DNA from: a bacterium
GTDB lineage: Bacteria > B130-G9
Length of the DNA: 18,029 nucleotides
Direction: 5' to 3'
Assembly: GCA_021160245.1 (NCBI GenBank)
Contig: JAGHCW010000156.1
Span: forward strand, 1-18,029
This document shows positions 7,823 to 17,954 of this stretch, piece by piece. The position numbers were made by a program, and so were the translations under genes. The notes under the pieces are model-generated. The model saw nothing but the letters and a program-made list of their open reading frames with translations. It had not been told where the DNA came from and searched no databases. The first letter of the stretch is position 1; every line of letters begins with the position of its first letter.

Positions 7823-8436
7823 CATCGCAGGCGAGTCGCATGTTCCCGTTGGGCATTGAATTGATACAGACGATTTTGCCCGTTGGATTGTAGGGGGTTC
7901 GCTCCGCTTTCCCCAAATCGCAGTGCATGCCCCCAAGCTCCTTCGACTCATCTTCATTCTACAACGACCAGAAAAGGGCGCCTTCTCATAGCCTCCGCTT
8001 GAATGACGGCTAAGCTCAGAAAACAATCTTGAGCAAGAGTTTCTTAACCCTCTTGCGGAGATGCAAGCAGACTGAAGCACATTCAGTCACAGGTTGTCTC
8101 ATAGGTCGGTCTTCAACGAAGATATCACAGAAGAATGAAATGAGCATACCACATGTGTAGGCGCAGGCCTTGTGTCTGCCTTAATATATGAATGGGAGAC
8201 AAGCTCCGCCTCTGTAAAACAGCAAATGCAACTTAAGAGACCGCCACGCCAAGTGGGTGAATTGAATGTTCGCGGTCACAAACCAGATGCTGCGAGAGAC
8301 GTTCGAGAAGTCCTTCTTGGAGTAGAATGAGACTCCACAACGTTTGTATGTTCATACTCAATGTGAATCTCGTGGGCCAGTAGGCATGACTCCCAGGCTT
8401 TCCTATCTCGCGGCCGCAGATGTCTTACACCATCAT
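7823..8436. other. Long intergenic region without recognised genes
   Basis: More than 600 bases upstream of the selenoprotein promoter. Short open frames on both strands lack recognisable domains, ribosome sites or steady coding character. I see no RNA gene, no terminator with a T-run, and no IS end that I can define. It borders the decayed region that begins with the IS110-type remnant, so it may hold gene debris too worn to read. Confidence 0.4.
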
Positions 8437-8670
8437 TCATTGCTTTTGGCCAACTTCTGGCAAGCGCCTAGCATCGGGTATCACCGCTGGAACTTCGCAG
8501 CCGCCCACTCGGAGTCCCTCGCTGAATTCATCCAAAGAGGGCTCCAATTCTTTTGGAATGTAATCCCCGCTCATAAGTCTCAACATGGCGGAATAGCTGA
8601 GATGAAAACGAATCTTATCACCGACATTAAGGCCTCCGCTATCTTCGCCCACGCTCGTCGGGCAGGGCAA
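8437..8670 (-). pseudogene. Possible gene fragment on the minus strand, unknown
   Basis: A 77-codon open frame whose middle reads like real protein (GLNVGDKIRFHLSY, then GDYIPKELEPSLDEF), unlike the plus-strand frames over the same bases. Its beginning overlaps the start of the IS110-type remnant and it has no ribosome site, so at best it is the 3' remnant of a gene cut by that element. I do not recognise a family. It could equally be chance. Confidence 0.25.
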
Positions 8671-9345
8671 GAAGGTCTATCAGAGCACACCATATCGGCT
8701 GAAACGCTTCAAAGAGGTCGGGTCCCAGTATAGAAAGAGCGACACGATTGACGCGGCTGCGTTGGCCAACTTGCTGCGGCTTCGGCGTGAAGAACTGACG
8801 CCGATCATCCTTCCACCGAAGGAGACAAAGGTTCTGTGTCATCTGTCGCGGTCAAGTCGCCGGCTATCTGTGGAGCGCACGCGTCAGGTGAATCATCTGC
8901 AGGGGATTATCATCGGCTATTGTCCCGATTTAAAGGCCAATTGGCCGGGCTATGATTTCACCTGCAAGACGATGCTGAGGGTGCTGAGAGAGCATCCTGA
9001 CATCGCTTCGATGGCCGAACTTTCGGATGCTGAGTTGCTTGGGAAGGTGAAGAAGTTCAGCCGGGGGCAGTTTGGCGAGAAGCACGCCTCGGCCATCAAA
9101 CAGGCGGCCGGCACGCTGATTACGCGCGATGCGGTTTGCGAGTTTGAGGCTTTGGAGATCCGCGACGCTATCTATTCGATAGAGATGCTTGACGCGAGAT
9201 TGGCCGGAAAAGAGAGGTTGATTAAAATAACGCTTGCGGGCGCTTACGTTGCGAGGCGGATAATGCTTCTGCCGGGGATATCGACGACTGTGGCCTCGAC
9301 GATCATTGGCGAGGCCGGGGACATAAGCAGGTTCGTGAACGAATA
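8650..9345 (+). pseudogene. IS110-family transposase remnant
   Basis: IS110-type transposases use an N-terminal RuvC-like DEDD domain and a C-terminal transposase_20 domain, with no long terminal repeats. The frame (stop at 8603-8605, then open) shows the end of the DEDD domain, FKEVGSQYRKSDTIDAAALANLL, around 8715-8780. It continues through a helical linker to the start of the C-terminal domain, MLLPGISTTVASTIIGEAGDISRF, ending near 9340. The N-terminal ~70-100 residues with the first acidic residue are absent. The C-terminal domain stops after GDISRF and runs into unrelated sequence to 9457. With both ends missing it cannot be active. It differs in sequence from the IS110-type piece at 15543-15917, so the two are not halves of one element. 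Confidence 0.75.
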
Positions 9346-9441
9346 CGAAAACTCCTCCTCAATAACAGTTGAGAAACTACAGCCCTTGTATCAAGATTAT
9401 CATATCATCTATGGTCACAAACATTGGGACAAAAAGGGAAT

Positions 9442-10170
9442 GATATGGAGCCCTTAACTGGGAAATGCGGCGGCGATTGCAGTCAGTGCTCGGGCCACAA
9501 GGCGAACGCGACAACGGACGAGGCGAGGCAGCGGACGAGCGACTCAAGAACCTGGACCGCATCCGCGCGACGCTTGGGCCTGAGGACTTGAACCCCCATT
9601 TAAGCCGAAGCCAATCAAGGCTCGCATCGTCCCGTTCCCCGATGACCTTCCGATTGAGCAGGACGAGGCGAATGCACTCATGGCCGTTCATGCGCTTGTC
9701 GTCGGCATTATGACCACGGGCGCCGAGAATTATGCCCATCAGTTGAGGCGCAAGAGAAGCAGACCGCAGATGATGGCGCTTCTTTTTTTTTGGCTCTTCG
9801 CGGAGACCTTCGGGAGGAAGACGGCGCGCAGATCGTTCTCGATGGCCGCGTTCACGGCGCGCGAGAGGATTGCGGTTGGCTTGTCCGCAAGCGCGACAAC
9901 GCCCTCCATAGCTTCATCCGCCACGCCACGAAGCACCTCAAGGGATTTGGGGCCCTTGTCGATTTCACCTCATTGGAGGATGGCTGGCAGCTAAAACTCT
10001 CCTTCGCCACAGCAGCAGGAGGCCCAGCCGCCCTCAAAGCGCTGAAGCGCTGGGTCGAGGCGCTCGCCAAAACACACGGCGAGCCCGTTTACGCCGGCAA
10101 TTCAAAGCTAAAGGGCGAGGCGTTCGAGCGGTTTAAGAGGGGGGATGAGATGGGGCTAAATACCAAATAA
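9442..10170 (+). pseudogene. Frameshifted gene with Cys-rich N-terminus, unknown
   Basis: An ATG at 9442 follows AAGGGA by five bases and opens MEPLTGKCGGDCSQCSGHKA, whose C-x3-C-x2-C spacing suggests a metal or iron-sulfur site. Protein-like sequence then moves through three frames: ADERLKNLDRIRATLGPEDLNP (frame of 9465), KARIVPFPDDLPIEQDEANA (frame of 9680), and EAQEKQTADDGAS onward (9745 to the stop at 10168-10170). The last includes HSFIRHATKHLKGFGALVDF. Together they would make about 240 residues. Three frameshifts in one gene, beside intact genes elsewhere, indicate decay rather than programmed recoding; a run of nine T at 9783-9791 lies inside the last frame and is not needed for a shift. 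I do not recognise the family. Confidence 0.55.
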
Positions 10171-11012
10171 TGCGGCCCAAGGCCAGTAGGTCCATCTTAT
10201 CCATATAATCGATCGGTTTGAATCGGGACGCAATGACTTGATGTGACAAGTAATCCCATTCACCAAAGACACGGCACGTATTCGGTTCCTTGATTGCTAT
10301 CTGGTGGAGGATGGCTGGTTCCAAAGCCATCTCATGTCGAAGGCAATCACTATGCGCACAGGCAATAAGCAATGAGGAAATGCCGGAACTCAAACCGTAC
10401 ACAGTTCTCGCGAGTTTTTCGACAAGACTCTCCCGATTGGGTTCGAATGGGAAGATGTGAATGCGTTTTGTATCGGTCGTCAACGCGCTTTGACTCCGCT
10501 TGAGAACGATATCTCTGAATGCTTGGTTTTCCCGATCGTCGAACTTGATGAGGACACTTTCCAGAAGGCCCTCAACATTTTGAACGCAGGTGGATTCGAT
10601 AGCAGGACGTCATCCATGTCTGTACCTAACCTGAAGAAGAATGGATCAGGTTTGAAAAGCATACGCAGCGTTGTGTTGCGCTGACTTCCCCCTCATCCCA
10701 GAGCAAAGCGGGCTTAATATCCAAGTAATGTGGCTGCTGTGGCGCGCCTGCTGACGGGAAATTGAGGAACTTGCAGTCCTCTCCTACGTTGACGAGTTTC
10801 CCTACACCATAGATTCTACGCTTGATAAAGAAATAAACGCTATCTCCCTCATGCATAGTTGAATAATCAGCGAAAGTGCCCTCGTAGTCTCTCCGCCATG
10901 CCCCAGAGGGTGAACGGAACTTCGTGGCATATACACCACTTCTTGTGTAGAGCTCTAAAGACTCAAGACTATCCAAACTGAAGATGTAACCAACGACGGT
11001 CTTTGCCCTTCA

Positions 11013-11013
<1 letters not shown>
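10133..11013 (-). pseudogene. Decayed EVE/PUA-like plus putative NucS-like nuclease gene
   Basis: The probable start, ATG 11013, overlaps the stop of the dam-like gene (ATGA), so the two were translationally coupled. Reading on needs three small indels: near 11000 (MKGK then TVVGYIFSLDSLESLELYT), at the A-run 10655-10658 (CVCF then FKPDPFFFRLGTDMDD), and near 10550 (WKVS then FIKFDDRENQAFRDIV). The N-terminus (DYEGTFADYS, EGDSVYFFIKRRIYGVGKLV) looks like an EVE/PUA-like ligand-binding barrel. The later part (HEMALEPAILHQI, FGEWDYLSHQVIASRFKPIDYMDKMD) recalls NucS-like PD-(D/E)xK nucleases, but the frame runs out right after DYMDKMD, so the catalytic end is missing. Coupled to a methylase, it may have been the nuclease half of a restriction or defence pair. 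Family assignment is from memory of similar proteins and moderate. Confidence 0.5.
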
Positions 11014-11986
<973 letters not shown>

Positions 11987-12111
11987 TTCACCCGTCAAAT
12001 TCGCTGCAACGACATCCCCATTCAGCACACAAGATCAGAGTATAAAGACGCGAAGTCATCCGCAAGGATTTGCATGAGGCCCGAGAAATCCGAAAGGATG
12101 GAGGATGAAAT

Positions 12112-12146
12112 AATCCGCAATCGCCAATCCCCAATCCGCAATCTTG
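12112..12146. repeat. Second heptanucleotide array, five units
   Basis: AATCCGC, AATCGCC, AATCCCC, AATCCGC, AATCTTG in unbroken 7-base register. The consensus AATCCNC equals the reverse complement of the GTGGATT units at 11684-11718 (read AATCCAC), so both arrays belong to one family in opposite orientation. The last unit overlaps the -35 box of the promoter at 12144. Confidence 0.8.
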
Positions 12147-12172
12147 ACAAGGTGGTTGGTTACGCATAGATT
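12144..12172 (+). promoter_or_regulatory. sigma70-type promoter for the ACT-like/kinase unit
   Basis: TTGACA at 12144-12149, 17-base spacer, TAGATT at 12167-12172 (four of six to the -10 consensus). The TTG of the -35 box is the end of the heptad array, so the array appears to supply part of the promoter. The predicted start near 12180 leaves a leader of about 118 bases. Confidence 0.45.
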
Positions 12173-12297
12173 GAGTATGGGTTTAACCGTTCAGAGTAGG
12201 GAACTTGCCTGCAATTGCGCGGGTGCGTGGCGTAATGGGTTGTATTGGTCGTGGCCATTAGGTTCGTAGCGGAAAACAGAGTGTGAAGGAGTTGTAA

Positions 12298-12471
12298 TTG
12301 TCCGCCAAAGTGAATTTTATTCTTAAGACAACCGATGCCAAAGCGGGTCAGGTAAAAAAGGCCCTGACTGAGGCGGGCATTGAGGTTCGGGCCGTTGTTG
12401 AGGTCTATCGGGAACAGGAGCCCGATGGCGCTTCGGAGAGTGTTGACGATAGTCCTGCCGCATCGAAGTAA
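12298..12471 (+). CDS. Small ACT-like protein, 57 residues
   Basis: Starts at TTG 12298 with a perfect AAGGAG (12286-12291) six bases upstream and ends TAA 12469-12471. The product reads SAKVNFILKTTDAKAGQVKKAL, then TEAGIEVRAVVEVYREQEPD and an acidic, Ser/Ala-rich tail. The pattern strand (VNFILKT), helix (AGQVKKALTEAG), strand (EVRAVVEV) is half of an ACT-type beta-alpha-beta fold, which usually binds amino acids or dimerises. It is too short for a full ACT domain, so it may act as a dimer. It lies 69 bases before the kinase-like gene and probably shares its transcript. The fold call is inference from pattern only. The strong ribosome site and TTG start make the gene itself believable. Confidence 0.6.
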   Translation: MSAKVNFILKTTDAKAGQVKKALTEAGIEVRAVVEVYREQEPDGASESVDDSPAASK

Positions 12472-12540
12472 GGTCGCCGGCGTGCGACGAGGAAGTAGCA
12501 GTCGTTCTGAACAATAGTCGGGGCTTGAGGACTTGTACGA

Positions 12541-14352
12541 ATGGATAAAGAGACTGTAATCGAGAACAGGTACCGCATCGATAAGCCTCTTGGCCAGGGC
12601 GATGGAGGCTCAACCGGACGGGTCTATCTTGCGCTGGACATGCAGGTCGAGCAGAAGGTCGCCGTGAAGGTTTTGCGGCCCATATTCACATCCGACAGGG
12701 AGCTCGTGAATCGGCTGCGAGCAGCGTTCAGCGACGCCAGGGCACTGCGGCACCCGTCGATTGTCCGATATCGGGACTTCATCGTTTGTGGTGACCAAAT
12801 CGTCATTGTCAGCGATTATGTTGAGGGTCGAACGCTCGAGGAGGTTCTAGAAAAGGACGGACCTCTCAATCCGAAACTGACCAAAGAATGCATGCTCGAG
12901 CTCTGTGCGGCCATGCACCTTGCCCATTCTTCAGGAGTTGGCCATTACGATCTAACTCGTCGCAACGTGATGCTGGCTGATGGAGGCGGATTGAGAATCT
13001 GCGACTTTGCGTTGTCCAGGTTGCTTAAGGATTGGCTGCTTCGCAAAGCCGGTGGCAAGAAAGCGCAGGACGTGAACAGGACGAGGCTTATGGAGTATCT
13101 CGCTCCAGAGCAGAAGCTCGCAAAACCTTTATATAGCATCACATGCGATATCTACGCGGCCGGAATCCTTCTCGAAGAGATGCAGACCTGCAAGTATCCG
13201 GACCTTGCGCATCAGACGAGGCGCGCCTCGAAGAAAGCGGAGCGTTCGGCGACTGAATCGGCGCCGGCCGTTCAATTTTCCGATAAGATGCCCAATAGCT
13301 GGGACTATATTGTTCGGAAGTCGTTGAATCCGAAGCCGTGGGAGCGGTGGGAGACCTTCATCATAGTGTCGTACGTTCTCGAGGGCAAGGTTCAGATGAG
13401 GAGGAGGTCGGCCGAGGTGACTTCGGCGCAACCCATCATCACTAACCGGCTGCTAAATAGGCGGATAATAGGTTTCACTCTAGTGGCTTTGATCGCGATT
13501 GGCGCGGTTTTTGGCGTGCTGAAATTGGTCAGCGTGATGTTTGAGGACACGCGGCCGCCACATGAGACGCTTAGCAGCTACCTTTCTGGCGAAGTGCCCG
13601 AGAAGAACCACGAGACTTCGGCGAAAGGAGCGCAGAAGCCGATTCCGAGCTCAACTATGCACATCAACGCAGCAAAAGAGCTTGCGGCAAAAGGCGATCT
13701 TGATGCGGCTGAGGCGGAGGTTAAGACCGCGCTCGATATTGCCGGCGATCACAGTGGGGCTGCGGAGGTTTTGAAGATCATTCAGAAGCGAAGAACAATC
13801 GAGTCTCTTTTTGAGAAGGCCCGGCTCCACATTCGAGCGTTCAGGTATGTTAGGGCCAGCGCCTTGCTTGACGAGATCGCGGAGATGGACCCCGGCAATG
13901 TGGCGATACCCAAGCTAAGAGCGGTCGTCGAGAAGGGCCAGCGCATCAGCTCGCTACTCGCAAGCGCGAGACGGGCTTTTGACAACCGATTCTTCACAAC
14001 ACCCAAGGAGAAGAGCGCTTACGCCTTCTGCATGAAGGTTTTGGAACAAGAACCTGGCAATAAAGAGGCCAAGTCGATAATCGCCAAGATGGCCGAGGCG
14101 TACATAGAATTGGGTGATGTGAGCTTTGGCAAGGGAGATTTCTCAAGCGCAGCGTTGTACTACAGCAGGGCGCTCTCTGTGAGCCCCAAAAACGGCCGCG
14201 CCTCGAAACAGCTTAAGCTATCCCGTGAGCGTGCCCGCGAGGCGAAGCGAGAGGCTGAGGAGGCTTCCACAGAGACGGAGACAGAGACTCAACCGACAGA
14301 ACCTGATTCAGCGCCTGGTGATGGCTCTCCAACGAACGACGAAACGGAATAG
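12541..14352 (+). CDS. Membrane Ser/Thr protein kinase-like protein with TPR-like C-terminus
   Basis: The 603-residue protein has a Hanks-type kinase domain (about 1-285), a membrane helix (about 309-334, RIIGFTLVALIAIGAVFGVL) and an outer region with TPR-like helix pairs. Examples are AAKELAAKGDLDAAEAEVKT near 375 and FGKGDFSSAALYYSRALSVS near 535, followed by an acidic Glu/Thr-rich tail. Kinase motifs: Gly-rich loop LGQGDGGSTGRVY 18-29, catalytic-site Lys K43 (VAVKVL), HYDLTRRN 135-142 and LAPE 187-190. Two key motifs are altered: HRD is HYD, with D137 kept, and DFG is DFA (155-157), with the metal-binding Asp kept. It may be weakly active or a pseudokinase. It follows the small ACT-like gene, probably in one unit. 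Substrates are unknown. Confidence 0.85.
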   Translation: MDKETVIENRYRIDKPLGQGDGGSTGRVYLALDMQVEQKVAVKVLRPIFTSDRELVNRLRAAFSDARALRHPSIVRYRDFIVCGDQIVIVSDYVEGRTLEEVLEKDGPLNPKLTKECMLELCAAMHLAHSSGVGHYDLTRRNVMLADGGGLRICDFALSRLLKDWLLRKAGGKKAQDVNRTRLMEYLAPEQKLAKPLYSITCDIYAAGILLEEMQTCKYPDLAHQTRRASKKAERSATESAPAVQFSDKMPNSWDYIVRKSLNPKPWERWETFIIVSYVLEGKVQMRRRSAEVTSAQPIITNRLLNRRIIGFTLVALIAIGAVFGVLKLVSVMFEDTRPPHETLSSYLSGEVPEKNHETSAKGAQKPIPSSTMHINAAKELAAKGDLDAAEAEVKTALDIAGDHSGAAEVLKIIQKRRTIESLFEKARLHIRAFRYVRASALLDEIAEMDPGNVAIPKLRAVVEKGQRISSLLASARRAFDNRFFTTPKEKSAYAFCMKVLEQEPGNKEAKSIIAKMAEAYIELGDVSFGKGDFSSAALYYSRALSVSPKNGRASKQLKLSRERAREAKREAEEASTETETETQPTEPDSAPGDGSPTNDETE

Positions 14353-14388
14353 ATTAGGTCCAAGAGGCCTATCAAGTTCTAGATTGAT

Positions 14389-14405
14389 CGCGGCTTAACG
14401 CCGCG
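14389..14405 (+). terminator. Hairpin after the kinase gene, weak terminator at best
   Basis: CGCGGC-TTAAC-GCCGCG: a 6-bp GC stem with a 5-base loop, 37 bases after the kinase stop. No T-run follows, so intrinsic termination is doubtful; it may be a Rho-dependent end or a stabilising hairpin. Confidence 0.3.
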
Positions 14406-14445
14406 TATTGCCCATTCATTTGGCGTCCATGTATTGGAGAGGAGT

Positions 14446-14826
14446 ATGTCCAAGCACGTTTATTTGGATAATATATGCGTGGCCGTGGGCCTGCTATTCA
14501 TTTGCTCTTTGATGGGCTGCTCCTGGCGGCCTGTGAACATGCAGCCGCTGAAGAACATCTTCTATGAACCACAGCCGGGATCGCTGGAGATAGGTGATGC
14601 TCCTGGCGTGCCGATAGCTATTATCGAGAGATTCTCGGATGAAAGGTGTGGAGAGGCCACTGACCCAGATTATTACAAATCGATAACTGCTATCCCGCTC
14701 GTGCCCTATTGTACATTTGAGTTTCCCCAGTTCTACCGTGTGAAGCCCAAAGAAGGTCTGTGTCCAGACGACCCGGATTGCCCGACATGGCCCACTCTGC
14801 GCGAGCAATGCAGACGAGTTGTTTAG
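14446..14826 (+). pseudogene. Lipoprotein, probably cut short at its 3' end by an IS fragment
   Basis: ATG 14446 is preceded directly by the ribosome site GGAGAGGAG; the upstream TTG at 14434 is not needed. The N-terminus has a hydrophobic stretch (ICVAVGLLFICSLMGC) ending in a lipobox-like LMGC with C25 as lipid site, so the product should be an exported lipoprotein. The rest (EPQPGSLEIGDAPGVPIAII, then a Cys-containing stretch) matches no family I know. The frame ends at 14826, where minus-strand IS1182-type transposase sequence begins. The last residues (QCRRVV) and the stop are therefore probably supplied by the insertion, and the native 3' end is lost. The exact junction cannot be fixed from sequence alone, somewhere in about 14750-14830. 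It may still be expressed as a truncated 126-residue protein. Confidence 0.6.
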
Positions 14827-15917
<1,091 letters not shown>

Positions 15918-16263
15918 CTTCAATCACAGTCACTTCAGGGAACCAAGACATCGCATGACCTCGACCTCAATTCCACCTATTTACTCACCGCAACCGGGCC
16001 CCGGGGCCAATAACACAATCACTCACAAACCCAAAATGCGAAAACTCCTGGCATTGAGATATGCGGACCTTTTGAGTTGAGTGTTTGACCAGAAATCAGC
16101 TGGTTTGCCTCCTTCCGCCCTCAAGTTTAGGGCCTCGTCCGCGGCTGCTTTCTTTCCTTGCATACGCGCTTGGGTGATCCATATACTCGACCTTTCATAT
16201 ACAACTCAGAAAGTGCTCAGGATTGGTTCAAGCTAACAGATTTCGGGGAGGTCAAAGCAATCA
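15918..16263. other. Intergenic region after the IS110-type fragment
   Basis: About 345 bases with no convincing gene. It contains a perfect 12-bp palindrome GGCCCCGGGGCC (15997-16008), 80 bases past the transposase stop, and the ribosome site GGGGAGG (16245-16251) of the next gene. The IS110 right end should lie here, but IS110 elements lack long inverted repeats and I cannot place it. Confidence 0.45.
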
Positions 16264-16764
16264 ATGAAGAAACACCCTCAGTTATTCGGCTGGATTGCGG
16301 GCGCGCTGACGATGGCGGTTCTGGTTCTCGCCGTTTTTCTCGAACGAGGCGAATTGGTGTCGCTTCGTAAGATTGGAGCGGGCGTCTTAATTGCTGCCGG
16401 CGCCCTCGTATTCCTGCCCTTCATGACGCTCCGCAAGCACGGCAAGCCGCCAAAAGGCAAGAGTTATATGGACGCCACCGTGGTCGTGGATCGAGGCATA
16501 TATGCGATTGTCAGACACCCTCAATACTTGGGCTATATCCTGCTCAATCTGGGGTTCATGCTCATGCTGCAAAGTCCGTTCGCACTGTCGTTGGGCATTT
16601 TGGCGATTGCCTTCTTCCTTGTGCATACGATTCAGGAGGATAAGTTCTGCGCCGCCAGGTTCGGCGAGAGTTGGCAAGATTATTCACGCAAGACCCCGCG
16701 CCTCAACTTCCCGTTGGGTATCGTGCGACTCGTGCGAAAGCAGCCACCAACAGGCTCAGTTTGA
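16264..16764 (+). CDS. Isoprenylcysteine carboxyl methyltransferase-like membrane protein
   Basis: The 166-residue protein fits the bacterial ICMT/PEMT-like methyltransferase family, integral membrane enzymes using S-adenosylmethionine; bacterial substrates are mostly unknown. Visible are helices near 8-26, 38-54 and 90-120, the conserved motif RHPQYLG (84-90) preceded by VVDRGIYAIV, and the downstream ED pair (E125, D126) with FGESWQDYSRKTPR, all typical. The length is in the usual range. ATG 16264 has GGGGAGG 12 bases upstream, rather far but no nearer start fits. The gene stands alone after the IS remnant, and 50 bases separate it from the DNA methyltransferase, so they may share a transcript without an evident functional link. 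Confidence 0.82.
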   Translation: MKKHPQLFGWIAGALTMAVLVLAVFLERGELVSLRKIGAGVLIAAGALVFLPFMTLRKHGKPPKGKSYMDATVVVDRGIYAIVRHPQYLGYILLNLGFMLMLQSPFALSLGILAIAFFLVHTIQEDKFCAARFGESWQDYSRKTPRLNFPLGIVRLVRKQPPTGSV

Positions 16765-16814
16765 GGATGCAGTTGTGCTGAGGGATTTTCTATATCAAGT
16801 CTAGGTGATTTCGG

Positions 16815-17954
16815 ATGCTGCTTGAGTATCAGAACAAAGCATCAAAAGCAGATATACTGGCCAAGAAACATCATAGCCGTCTGGTGTGCGAGAATGGCTG
16901 CAATGGCACCAAAAAGAAGCTGATTCTCGGCGATAATGCCGAGATTCTGCGACATTTGATTGCTGATTGCAATGTGTGTGGGCACGTTGATTTGGTCTAT
17001 ATCGACCCACCTTTTGCGACGAATAGCGTCTTCAGAATCGGCAAATTGAGGGCCGCCACGATCAGCTCGAGCCATTCCGATCGGGCTGCGTACAAAGACC
17101 TGCTAACTGGTTCAGACTTCATTGAGTTTCTTCGTGAACGGCTGATTCTTCTGCGTGAGGTGATGTCGCAGAGCGGATCGATATACCTGCACATCGACTA
17201 CAAGATAGGCCATTATGTGAAGATAGTGATGGACGAGGTATTCGGCGCCGAGTGCTTTCGGAGCGATATTGCCAGAATTAAGTGCAATCCGAAGAACTTT
17301 GAACACCGAGCTCCCGGCAACGTCAAGGATCTGATCCTGTTTTACACAAAATCCGCTCAATATACCTGGAATGAGCCCAGAACCGCTTTTAGTGAGGAGG
17401 ACATCACGAGGCTGTTTGCGAAAGTTGATGAGAACGGCAGACGCTATACGACTGTGCCTCTCCATGCCCCAGGGGAGACGCAAAATGGCCCGACCGGACA
17501 GCCCTGGAAGGGCATCCCACCTCCGAAAGGCCGGCACTGGCGCAGCGATCCGAAAGCCTTTGATGAGCTAGACCGCGAGGGGCTAATCGAGTGGTCGCGG
17601 ATGGGAGTGCCCAGGAAAATATTATATGCTGACGAGGCAAAAGGGAAACGGTTGCAGGACATCTGGGAGTTCAAAGACCCGCAATACCCATCGTACCCCA
17701 CGCAGAAGAATCTGGATATGCTCAAACTCATTATCTCGATGTCGTCAAACAAGGGCGATCTTGTGCTGGATTGCTTCTGCGGCTCTGGGACAACGCTATT
17801 GGCAGCCGAGGCGCTCGGCAGGAACTGGATCGGCATCGATCAATCAGAGGAGGCAATGGCGGTTACAAGGCGCAGATTGGATGAGATGACGGAGACGCTA
17901 TTTCAAGGGAAACCCGAGTATGATCTTCTGAGAGTCGCGCCTCCCGATGCATAG
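16815..17954 (+). CDS. Beta-class site-specific DNA methyltransferase (N6-adenine or N4-cytosine)
   Basis: The 379-residue protein has the motif order of beta-class amino-methyltransferases: catalytic motif IV first (LVYIDPPFATN, DPPF 64-67) and the SAM-binding motif I last (LVLDCFCGSGTTLLAAEALG, D319 to T327), then WIGIDQSEEA. YPTQKNLDMLKLI just before motif I is typical of Mod-like enzymes. Two Cys pairs near the start (C25/C29, C52/C55) are unusual and could bind metal. The target-recognition part lies about 150-290 (RAPGNVKDLILFYTKS onward). DPPF fits N6-adenine or N4-cytosine; I cannot tell which. No restriction gene is visible, so it may be an orphan methylase, or its partner lies to the right. 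The gene end overlaps the tag start by eight bases. The ribosome site is weak. Confidence 0.85.
   Translation: MLLEYQNKASKADILAKKHHSRLVCENGCNGTKKKLILGDNAEILRHLIADCNVCGHVDLVYIDPPFATNSVFRIGKLRAATISSSHSDRAAYKDLLTGSDFIEFLRERLILLREVMSQSGSIYLHIDYKIGHYVKIVMDEVFGAECFRSDIARIKCNPKNFEHRAPGNVKDLILFYTKSAQYTWNEPRTAFSEEDITRLFAKVDENGRRYTTVPLHAPGETQNGPTGQPWKGIPPPKGRHWRSDPKAFDELDREGLIEWSRMGVPRKILYADEAKGKRLQDIWEFKDPQYPSYPTQKNLDMLKLIISMSSNKGDLVLDCFCGSGTTLLAAEALGRNWIGIDQSEEAMAVTRRRLDEMTETLFQGKPEYDLLRVAPPDA

Larger units (their letters stand above)
12032..12297. other. Intergenic region with repeat array and promoter
   Basis: About 265 bases between the decayed methylase region and the small ACT-like gene. It holds the heptad array (12112-12146) and the promoter at 12144-12172. 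The ~115-base leader from about 12180 has no recognised riboswitch or stable hairpin. Confidence 0.45.

Noticed and set aside
7778-8080. 100-residue minus-strand ORF upstream of the selenoprotein
   Set aside because: It overlaps the promoter, has no ribosome site and its composition does not look like protein.
9783-9791. Programmed frameshift at a run of nine T
   Set aside because: The good frame runs straight through the T-run from 9745 on, and the gene has three other frame breaks without slippery sites.
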